This document shows, piece after piece, positions 1 through 6,037 of a DNA stretch of 14,589 nucleotides; positions within the stretch are counted from its first letter, which is position 1; each line of letters starts with the position of its first letter. Below the pieces are notes generated by a model. The model saw only the letters and a list, made by a program, of their open reading frames with translations. It was not told the origin of the DNA and searched no databases. This stretch comes from JAKLKS01 sp964370855 (GTDB lineage Bacteria > Planctomycetota > JAJSAM01 > JAKLKS01). The DNA is taken from positions 1 through 14,589 of the forward strand of contig CAYJMF010000110.1 of assembly GCA_964370855.1 (NCBI GenBank), given 5' to 3'. The translations under genes and the position numbers were made by a program.

Positions 1-213
1 TTTCCCGCGGGGTGGGGCCCGCGCCCCCCGGCCGGGCGAGACCCCATCGCCCAACCCCGATGAAACGGGTCGGGTACCGTATACCCCTCCCCGCTCACGT
101 CACCGGGGCGGCATTCTCCTCGCTCCCCGCCGCCCGCGGCCTACCATGGAGGTTTCCGTCGCTCCCGGGTGCCGGTGCTGTGTTGCTCCCCGGAGGGCGC
201 ATCCGCGAGGACG

Positions 214-1314
214 ATGAACGACACCCTGACCTCCCTCCAGCCCCTGGCGCTCGGCCGCCAGACCATCCGATTCCCCCTGATCCAGGGGGGCATGGGGGTG
301 CGCATCTCCGGCGCCCGCCTGGCCGGGGCGGTGGCCCGCTGCGGAGGGGTCGGCGTCGTGGCGACGGCGGCCCTCGGGTTCCGCTCCGGGGGGAAGGGGC
401 GCATCGAGGCCGCCGGCGAGCGGGCGACCCGCCTCGAGGTCGCCCGCGCCGTCGAGGGGGGCCGCGGCGGCGTGGTCGGCGTCAACTGCATGGTGGCGCT
501 GCGGGAGTACGACCGCGTCGTTCCCGCGGCCTGCGACGCCGGCGCCCGGGTGATCCTGAGCGGCGCCGGCCTCCCCTTCGCCCTGCCCGGGCTCACCGCC
601 GCCCACCCCGAGGTCGCCCTCGTCCCCATCGTCTCCTCGCTCCGGGCCGCGGAGCTCATCACCCGCCGCTGGGAGCGCCGCCACGGCAGGCTCCCCGACG
701 CCGTGGTGGTGGAGGACCCGGACACGGCGGGGGGCCACCTCGGGGAGAGCCCGGAGCGCATCGGCACCGGGGAGCGCGACCACTACGGGACCATCCGGGC
801 GGTGAAGGAGATGTTCCTCCGCGACTGGCAGGCGCGGATCCCCGTCATCGCCGCCGGAGGGGTCTGGGGCCGGGAGGAATTCCTCCACGCCATGGACCAG
901 GGGGCCGACGGCGTGCAGATGGCCACGCGCTTCGTGGTCACCGAGGAGTGCGACGCCGACCGGCGCTTCAAGGAGGCCTACCTCTCCGCCCGCCCCGAGG
1001 ACATCGGCCTCATCCAGAGCCCCGTGGGGATGCCGGGCCGGGCGCTCCGCGCCAACGTGGAGCGCATCGCGGCGGCGGACAGGGACCGGCAGTTCACCTG
1101 CCCCGCCTCCTGCCTCGAGGCGTGCTCCTACCGCGACGAGGGGAAGGGGTTCTGCCTCGTGGAGGCGCTCTCCCGGGCCCAGGCGGGGGACGTGGAGACG
1201 GGGCTCGTCTTCTGCGGGACCAACGCCTGGCGCGCCGAGCGCATCGGCACGGTGCGGGAGGTCTTCGAGGAGATCTTCGGCGCCGAGGCCGTCGGGCACG
1301 CGGCGTTCCCATAG
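214..1314 (+). CDS. Nitronate monooxygenase / 2-nitropropane dioxygenase family flavoprotein
   Basis: A 366-aa cytoplasmic FMN-dependent TIM-barrel protein of the nitronate monooxygenase family, which oxidises alkyl nitronates (or related substrates) with O2. Visible motifs are QGGMG at 24-28, VNCMV near 90-94, AGGH at 172-175 (His175 at the position of the family's catalytic His), AAGGVW at 213-218 (phosphate binding) and MATRF near 236. A C-terminal cluster, Cys296, Cys300, Cys304 and Cys314, followed by a CGTNAWR stretch (334-340), marks a subfamily also found in Clostridia and Thermotogae; it might bind metal or be structural. The ATG at 214 is chosen over the in-frame GTG at 169 because GAGG lies just upstream (207-210) and homology begins soon after it. 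The next gene, a Pus10 homologue, starts 19 bases downstream, so co-transcription is likely. The family is sure; the substrate is not, and some relatives are FabK-type enoyl-ACP reductases. Confidence 0.88.
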   Translation: MNDTLTSLQPLALGRQTIRFPLIQGGMGVRISGARLAGAVARCGGVGVVATAALGFRSGGKGRIEAAGERATRLEVARAVEGGRGGVVGVNCMVALREYDRVVPAACDAGARVILSGAGLPFALPGLTAAHPEVALVPIVSSLRAAELITRRWERRHGRLPDAVVVEDPDTAGGHLGESPERIGTGERDHYGTIRAVKEMFLRDWQARIPVIAAGGVWGREEFLHAMDQGADGVQMATRFVVTEECDADRRFKEAYLSARPEDIGLIQSPVGMPGRALRANVERIAAADRDRQFTCPASCLEACSYRDEGKGFCLVEALSRAQAGDVETGLVFCGTNAWRAERIGTVREVFEEIFGAEAVGHAAFP

Positions 1315-1333
1315 CCTCCACCCGGATGGACCG

Positions 1334-2383
1334 GTGACCGATCCGGCGGCGGCGGGGGAGGCGGCGGCGCGGGGGGCGGCGGCGGCGGTGCTCCGCGCGG
1401 CCGAGGGCTGGGAGTTCTCCAACTACCTCTGCGGATCCGCGGCGCCCCCGGAGTACGTCGGCGAGGCGGAGGAGGCCTTCCGGAAGTCCGCCAACCGGAC
1501 CCTGGGGACCCTCCTCGGCGAGGCCTGGGGCGGAGCGCGGATCCCCGAGTTCCGCCGCCCCGAGATGCGCTTCGTCGTGCGCTTCCCCTCCCTCGAGATC
1601 GAGCTCCACCCGGTGCCGCTCTTCGTCTACGGGCGCTACCGCAAGCACTCCCGCGCGCTGGCCCAGACCCCCTACCACTGCCCGCTCTGCCGCGGGCGGG
1701 GCTGCCGGAACTGCGGGGGGACGGGGAGGATGGTGGAGGGCTCCGTCGCGGAGATCCTCCTCCCGTCGCTCATCGCCGCCTGCGGCGCCGCCGGCGGCGT
1801 CTTCCAGGGCTGCGGTCGCGAGGACGCCGACGTGCGGATGCTCGGGAGCGGGCGGCCCTTCATCGCGGAACTCGCCCGCCCCATGCGGCGCCGCTTCGAC
1901 GGCGCGGCGGTGCGGGCCGCGGCGGCGGGAGCGTCCGGGGGCGCGGCCGACTTCCCGGTCCTCTTCCCCGTCCGGAGGGAGGACGGCCAGCGGATCCCCT
2001 CGGACCATCCCCCGAAGCGCTACCGGGCGCGGGTCGTGGTGGAGGGGGGCGCGGCGGCGGGGGACGCGGAGCGGCTCGCGGCCGGGCTCTCCGGGGCGGT
2101 GCTCGCGCAGCGGACCCCGGTGCGGGTGACGCGGAGCCGGGCCGACCTCGTCCGGGAGCGGCGCGTGCTCGAGGCCCGGGCGGCGCTCCTCCGGGACGGC
2201 TCCCTCGAACTCGAGGTCCGCACCGAGGCCGGCGCCTACATCAAGGAGATGATCTCCGGCGACGGGGGGCGGACGAGTCCCTCGGCGGCGTCGATCCTGG
2301 GGAGGCCCTGCGCCTGCGCGGAACTCGACGTGCTCGAGGTGGAGATGGCGGATCCGCCGGAGGCGGGTCAGTCCGCCACCTAG
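1334..2383 (+). CDS. pus10: tRNA pseudouridine synthase Pus10 homologue
   Basis: A 349-aa protein matching Pus10, which in archaea isomerises U54 and U55 of the tRNA T-loop. The family's landmarks occur in order: FVYGRYRKHSRALAQT (97-112); a paired CxxC zinc-type motif at Cys116/119 and Cys124/127 followed by GGTG; GREDADVRMLGSGRPF (161-176), with Asp164 of GRED as the expected catalytic aspartate; KRYRARV (228-234); and EAGAYIKE plus GDGGRTSPS (298-317). The protein is shorter than archaeal Pus10 (around 390-440 aa) and seems to lack the N-terminal zinc domain, starting within the THUMP-like region. The start is GTG at 1334 with a weak GGA-type site (GGATGGA, 1324-1330); no better start is visible. 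It follows the flavoprotein gene by 19 bases and converges on the lipoprotein gene. Bacteria normally make pseudouridine-55 with TruB, so this is unusual. Identity is strong; the position modified in this organism is inferred. Confidence 0.9.
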   Translation: MTDPAAAGEAAARGAAAAVLRAAEGWEFSNYLCGSAAPPEYVGEAEEAFRKSANRTLGTLLGEAWGGARIPEFRRPEMRFVVRFPSLEIELHPVPLFVYGRYRKHSRALAQTPYHCPLCRGRGCRNCGGTGRMVEGSVAEILLPSLIAACGAAGGVFQGCGREDADVRMLGSGRPFIAELARPMRRRFDGAAVRAAAAGASGGAADFPVLFPVRREDGQRIPSDHPPKRYRARVVVEGGAAAGDAERLAAGLSGAVLAQRTPVRVTRSRADLVRERRVLEARAALLRDGSLELEVRTEAGAYIKEMISGDGGRTSPSAASILGRPCACAELDVLEVEMADPPEAGQSAT

Positions 2384-2424
2384 TCCCGGGAGCCGGGGGC
2401 TCCATTCCAGTCCCACCTGTCCCG

Positions 2425-2469
2425 GCTGTAGCGGAGGCCATAACTTGAGATCACAATCTGTGATCTCAA
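2425..2469 (-). pseudogene. Possible short ORF6N-domain-like remnant
   Basis: Read on the minus strand from 2469, this stretch encodes LRSQIVISSYGLRYS. That resembles the conserved LRSQ(I/F)VxSSxGGxRY motif of ORF6N-domain (KilA-N-associated phage regulator) proteins. A stop codon lies three codons upstream, and downstream the usual PYAFTEQG motif is missing, so at most a fragment remains. It overlaps the palindrome at 2442-2473, and the similarity could be a by-product of that palindrome. Low confidence. Confidence 0.25.
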
Positions 2470-2473
2470 AGTT
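2442..2473. repeat. AT-rich perfect palindrome between convergent genes
   Basis: TTGAGATCACA (2445-2455) and TGTGATCTCAA (2459-2469) are perfect reverse complements separated by ATC. AAC (2442-2444) and GTT (2471-2473) extend the stem past a single bulged A. It is AT-rich in very GC-rich surroundings. It lies 58 bases past the Pus10 stop and has no T-tract on either side, so it is not a typical intrinsic terminator. An operator, a dispersed palindromic repeat or a coding remnant are all possible. Confidence 0.75.
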
Positions 2474-2590
2474 CCCTATGAACGCAACGGGTTGTCGTGG
2501 ATGCGTTTGCGATGTCGTGCTTCCGTTCTTTGCTGTGTTCCTGTGGGTGGTTGTGCGCGCCCGAGCCCGGAGCATCCCGCCCCCGCCCCC

Positions 2591-2637
2591 GGAATCGAAC
2601 GGGGCCCCTCGCGGGGCCCCGTGACGGCTTCGATTCC
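2591..2637 (-). terminator. Strong GC hairpin downstream of the lipoprotein gene
   Basis: A 10-bp perfect stem (ACGGGGCCCC at 2599-2608, GGGGCCCCGT at 2613-2622) closes on the 4-base loop TCGC. Outside it, GGAATCGA (2591-2598) pairs with TCGATTCC (2630-2637) across an unpaired GACGGCT. It begins 11 bases past the lipoprotein stop, in the right place to end the minus-strand transcript. No clear U-tract follows on either strand, so the termination role is inferred from position and stability. It might also serve the convergent Pus10 transcript. Confidence 0.55.
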
Positions 2638-2648
2638 CTCGAAGAGGG

Positions 2649-2900
2649 CTACTTGCCCATCTTCTCCTTGCACATGTCGCACATCTGGCCGTCCTTGCAC
2701 ATCTGGCAGCCCATGGACTTCATCTTCTCCTTGCACATGTCGCACGGCTTCCCGTCCTTGCACTCCGGGCAGTTCATCATGTGCTCCTTGCAGTCCGCGC
2801 AGGGCGGGTTGCCGCCGCAGCACTTCGAGGCGCAGCCCGCGAAACCCGCGCCCGCCAGGAGAAGAGCCGTCATCGCCAGGACCGTGAACGCCTTCCGCAT
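2649..2900 (-). CDS. Small cysteine-rich lipoprotein with CxxC repeats
   Basis: An 83-aa predicted lipoprotein of unknown function. Residues 1-22 form a signal peptide (MRK, then the hydrophobic FTVLAMTALLLAGAGFA) ending in the lipobox-like FAGC, so Cys23 would be lipidated. The mature part has 12 further cysteines, including five CxxC pairs (34/37, 44/47, 53/56, 65/68, 74/77), plus many Met and Lys. The blocks CPECKDGKPCDMCKEKM and CQMCKDGQMCDMCKEKM are a 21-residue tandem duplication; at DNA level the copies are 63 bases apart, with a weaker third copy upstream in the protein. The composition suggests metal binding or redox activity at the envelope. The ATG at 2900 is preferred over one six codons upstream because GGAGGA stands five bases before it. 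It starts 39 bases after the glutaryl-CoA dehydrogenase stop and probably shares that transcript. I do not recognise a named family. Confidence 0.8.
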   Translation of the reverse strand: MRKAFTVLAMTALLLAGAGFAGCASKCCGGNPPCADCKEHMMNCPECKDGKPCDMCKEKMKSMGCQMCKDGQMCDMCKEKMGK

Positions 2901-2939
2901 CGTTTCCTCCGCCGGCACCGGCCGGCACGTTGCGTCGAG

Positions 2940-4106
2940 CTACCCCTTGTAGGCGGGGATCCCCGTGATCCTCTCGCCCAGGATGAGCGCATGGATGTCG
3001 TGCGTCCCCTCGTAGGTGTACACCGACTCGAGGTTGAGCGCGTGTCTCAGGGAATGATACTCTTCCGTGATCCCGCTGGCGCCGAGGATGTCCCGGCACA
3101 TGCGGGCGGCGCGGAGCGCCACGTCCACGTTGTGCCGCTTGGCGAGCGACGTCTGGGCGGGCTCGTGCTTCCCCTCGTCCCAGAGCCTCCCGAGCCGCCA
3201 CGCCTGGAGCTGGGACGACGTGATCTCCGTGAGCATGTGGGCGAACTTGTTCTGCACGAGCTGGAACCCGGCGATGGGCCGGTCGAACTGGATCCGGGAC
3301 TTCGAGTAGCGCAGCGCCTCGTCGAAGCAGGCCTGGGCGGCGCCCACGGCCCCCCATGCGATGCCGTACCGCGCCGAGTCGAGGCAGGAGAGGGGCGCCT
3401 TCAGCCCCGCGCCGCCGGGCATGATGGCGTCCTCGGGGACGAGGCAGTCCTCGAGCACGATGCCGCTCGTGTCCGAGGCCCGCAGGGAGTACTTCCCGTG
3501 GATGGTCTCGGGCCGGCACCCCTTCGTGCCCTTCGGAACGAGGAAGCCCCGCACCTTCCCGTCGAGCTTCGCCCAGACGAGGGAGACGTCGGCGACGCTC
3601 GCGTTGGTGATCCAGTACTTGTTCCCGTTGAGGAGGTAGCCGCCGTCCACCTTGCGCGCCGTCGTGGCCATCCCCCCGGGGTTGGAGCCGTAGTCCGGCT
3701 CCGTCAGCCCGAAGCAGCCGATCTTCCGCCCCGCGGCGAGTTCCGGCAGCCACCTCTTCTTCTGCTCCTCGGACCCGTACTTGTGGATGGGGTACATGAC
3801 GAGGGAACTCTGCACGGAGCAGAAGGAGCGCACGCCCGAGTCCCCCCGCTCCATCTCCCGGCAGATGACCCCGTAGGCGGTGTAGCTCATCCCGGCGCAG
3901 CCGTACCCCTCGAGTTGTGCTCCGAGGAGCCCCATCTCGCCGAATTTCGGCACGAGGTCGAGGGGGAAGGTCCCGTCGCGGAAGTGCTTCGCCGTGTCGG
4001 GGAGGATCTCGGCGTCCACGAACTCGCGGACGGTGTCGCGGACGATGCGGTCCTCCTCGGAGAGGAGGGAGTCCACGTCGTAGAAGTCCATCGCGGTGTA
4101 GGCCAT
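2940..4106 (-). CDS. gcdH: Glutaryl-CoA dehydrogenase
   Basis: A 388-aa FAD enzyme of the acyl-CoA dehydrogenase superfamily. The family oxidises and decarboxylates glutaryl-CoA to crotonyl-CoA and CO2, passing electrons to ETF, in lysine, tryptophan and aromatic degradation. Group-defining motifs are RSFCSVQSSLVMYPI (93-107), where Arg93 corresponds to the Arg that binds the substrate's gamma-carboxylate, and the C-terminal TYEGTHDIHALILGERITG (364-382), with Glu366 as the catalytic base. CFGLTEPDYGSNPGG (131-145) is the FAD/substrate loop and RIQFDRPIAGFQ (271-282) the usual C-terminal-domain motif. Length is normal. ATG 4106 has GGAG a few bases upstream and a TACAAT box at 4129-4134. The lipoprotein gene follows after 39 bases. 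The specificity call rests on the Arg and TYEGTHDIH signatures and is firm. Confidence 0.93.
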   Translation of the reverse strand: MAYTAMDFYDVDSLLSEEDRIVRDTVREFVDAEILPDTAKHFRDGTFPLDLVPKFGEMGLLGAQLEGYGCAGMSYTAYGVICREMERGDSGVRSFCSVQSSLVMYPIHKYGSEEQKKRWLPELAAGRKIGCFGLTEPDYGSNPGGMATTARKVDGGYLLNGNKYWITNASVADVSLVWAKLDGKVRGFLVPKGTKGCRPETIHGKYSLRASDTSGIVLEDCLVPEDAIMPGGAGLKAPLSCLDSARYGIAWGAVGAAQACFDEALRYSKSRIQFDRPIAGFQLVQNKFAHMLTEITSSQLQAWRLGRLWDEGKHEPAQTSLAKRHNVDVALRAARMCRDILGASGITEEYHSLRHALNLESVYTYEGTHDIHALILGERITGIPAYKG

Positions 4107-4128
4107 GGGGGTCTCCGGTGAGGTGACG

Positions 4129-4134
4129 ATTGTA
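4129..4134 (-). promoter_or_regulatory. Probable -10 box of the gcdH transcript
   Basis: TACAAT on the minus strand stands 22 bases before the gcdH ATG, in the 101-base gap after the exporter gene. It leaves room for a short leader carrying the GGAG ribosome site. No good TTGACA-like -35 box is seen 16-18 bases upstream, so this rests on the -10 match and its position. Confidence 0.45.
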
Positions 4135-4207
4135 CGCGGGAGGGGGGATGGGGGACCCAAGAGGGGGAGGGGGTCGGTCACGGGGGGGGGCTCCGTCCGG
4201 CGGGGGG

Positions 4208-6037
4208 CTACCCCTCCCTTCCCCCCCTCCTCTCCTGCGCCGCGAACTGGAGCTGGTAGAGCCGCGCGTAGATCCCCCCGCGGGCGAGCAGCTCGCGGTG
4301 GCTCCCCTCCTCGCGGATCTCCCCGTGGTGGAAGACGAGGATGCGGTCGCAGGAGCGGATGGTGGAGAGCCGGTGGGCCACGACGATGGCGGTGCGGCCC
4401 TCCATGAGCTTCTCCACGGCGTCCTGCACGAGCGCCTCCGTCGTCGAGTCCACGCTGGAGGTCGCCTCGTCCAGCACGAGGATGGCCGGATCCCGTGCCA
4501 GCGCGCGGGCGAAGGAGAGGAGCTGCTTCTGGCCGACGGAGAGGGTCGCGCCCCGCTCCTCGACCCTCGTCGCGTAGCCGTCGGGGAGCCGCCGGATGAA
4601 GTCGTCGGCGTGGACCGCCTTCGCCGCCTCCTCCACGCGGGTCCGCGTGACGGCGGGATCCCCCAGTGTGATGTTCCCCTCGATGTCCCCGGCGAAGAGG
4701 AAGACGTCCTGGAGCACCACCGCCACGCGGCGGCGGAGCGCGAAGGGGTCGGCCCGCCGCACGTCCACGCCGTCCACGAGCACCGCGCCGCCGGTGACGT
4801 CGTACATCCGGGTGAGCAGCGAGATCACCGTCGTCTTCCCCGCCCCCGTGGCGCCGACGACGGCGACCTTCTCCCCGGGCTTCACTCGGAAGGAGACCCC
4901 GCGGAGCACCGGCTGCCCCTCGTTGTACTGGAAGCGCACGTCCCGGAACTCGACCTCTCCCCGGGCCGGCTCCGGGAGGGGGACGGGGTCCGCCGGCGGC
5001 AGCAGGTCGGCCTTCGTGTCCATCACGCGGAAGATGCGCTCCGAGGAGGCCATGGCCGACTGGAGCAGGTTGTACTTCTCGGAGACGTCCCGGATGGGCT
5101 CGAAGAAGTAGTCGAGGAGCACGAAGAACTGGAGGAACTCGCCGATGGTCAGCGTGTCGGCGAGCATCCACGCGCCGCCGAACCAGAGGAGCAGCGCCTT
5201 GGCAAGGGAGCCCAGGAACTCCACGGCGGGGAAGAAGTAGGAGTAGTTGAAGACCGTGCGGAGGTGGCCGTCCCGCAGGGCCTCGCTGCGGGCCCGGAAC
5301 CCCTTCGCCGCGCGCCGCTCCTGCGCGAAGAGCTGGATGACCCGGATCCCCGTGACCGACTCCTGCAGGTAGGCGTTCATGGCCGACACCCGGCCTCGCA
5401 CCTCGCGGAAGGAGGCGCGGTTGGATGTGCGGAAGACGTGGGCCACCCAGTACATGGGGGGCAGGACGACGAAGGTGATCAGGGCGAGTTTCCAGTCGAT
5501 GTAGAGCATGTACGCGACGATCCCCGCCAGCTTGAGGACGTCGTGGAAGAGCGCGTCCACGCCGCTGGTGAGCACCTCGTTGAGGGATTCGATGTCGTAG
5601 ACCACGCGGGTGACGAGGCGGCCCACCGGGTTGCGGTCGTAGAAGGAGAGCGGCTGCGACTGGATGTGCCGGAAGAGCGCCGTGCGCAGGTCGAGCATCG
5701 ATCGCTGGCCCACCAGGTTGACGGCCACCATCTGGAAGGACCGCAGGACGAAGGCCAGCGTGAGCGCCCCCGCGAACAGGGCGACGAGGCGGGCGAGGCC
5801 GCCCGTGCTCTCCTCCATGGAGATCGCGCCCCGCAGGTACCCGGTGACGGGGCCGTCCACGGCCATCTTCATGAGCTGGGTGGGCACGAGGTCGAGGAAG
5901 GAGACCACGGCAAGCGCCGACATGGAGAAGGCGAGCCAGCCGGAGTGGGGCCGGACGAAGGTCCAGAGGCGGCGCATGAGGCGGGTGTCCACCGCCTTGC
6001 CCAGGATCTCGTCCTCGTCGAAGTACTCGGCGCTCAC
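4208..6037 (-). CDS. Heterodimeric ABC exporter, half with catalytic Glu (MdlB-type)
   Basis: A 609-aa inner-membrane ABC half-transporter: a six-helix exporter-type transmembrane domain (about 25-320) followed by a nucleotide-binding domain (about 355-605). The ATPase has Walker A GATGAGKT (395-402), Q-loop Gln443, Walker B ILVLDE (519-524) with catalytic Glu524, and H-loop His555. The signature reads LSVGQ (499-503) instead of LSGGQ. This pattern is expected of the half that supplies the active Walker B but the degenerate signature in a heterodimeric exporter (MdlB, TM288 or BmrD type). The start is a GTG overlapping the upstream partner's stop in GTGA (6034-6037), indicating translational coupling. 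Substrates of this class include lipids, drugs and peptides; nothing here identifies one. Confidence 0.93.
   Translation of the reverse strand: MSAEYFDEDEILGKAVDTRLMRRLWTFVRPHSGWLAFSMSALAVVSFLDLVPTQLMKMAVDGPVTGYLRGAISMEESTGGLARLVALFAGALTLAFVLRSFQMVAVNLVGQRSMLDLRTALFRHIQSQPLSFYDRNPVGRLVTRVVYDIESLNEVLTSGVDALFHDVLKLAGIVAYMLYIDWKLALITFVVLPPMYWVAHVFRTSNRASFREVRGRVSAMNAYLQESVTGIRVIQLFAQERRAAKGFRARSEALRDGHLRTVFNYSYFFPAVEFLGSLAKALLLWFGGAWMLADTLTIGEFLQFFVLLDYFFEPIRDVSEKYNLLQSAMASSERIFRVMDTKADLLPPADPVPLPEPARGEVEFRDVRFQYNEGQPVLRGVSFRVKPGEKVAVVGATGAGKTTVISLLTRMYDVTGGAVLVDGVDVRRADPFALRRRVAVVLQDVFLFAGDIEGNITLGDPAVTRTRVEEAAKAVHADDFIRRLPDGYATRVEERGATLSVGQKQLLSFARALARDPAILVLDEATSSVDSTTEALVQDAVEKLMEGRTAIVVAHRLSTIRSCDRILVFHHGEIREEGSHRELLARGGIYARLYQLQFAAQERRGGREG

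Noticed and set aside
1..213. Possible gene or partial gene before the flavoprotein
   Set aside because: No frame shows recognisable protein character. Only a short GGGTA/TACCC symmetry near 75-89 is seen, too weak to call.
12..1337. Long open frames overlapping the flavoprotein gene on both strands
   Set aside because: Their products are Arg/Pro/Gly-rich with no motifs, as expected of shadow frames in very GC-rich DNA; the 214-1314 frame has clear family motifs.
2587..2640. tRNA-like sequence (TTCGATTCC resembling a T-arm)
   Set aside because: No anticodon or acceptor arm can be built; the stretch is better explained as the two-part hairpin after the lipoprotein gene.
2659..2790. CRISPR-like repeats in the lipoprotein region
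   Set aside because: The 63-base repeats keep reading frame and encode the CxxC units, so this is an intragenic tandem duplication.
4107..5171. N-terminal extension of glutaryl-CoA dehydrogenase running into the exporter gene
   Set aside because: The extension is low-complexity and overlaps the exporter's coding sequence; family homology begins right after ATG 4106.
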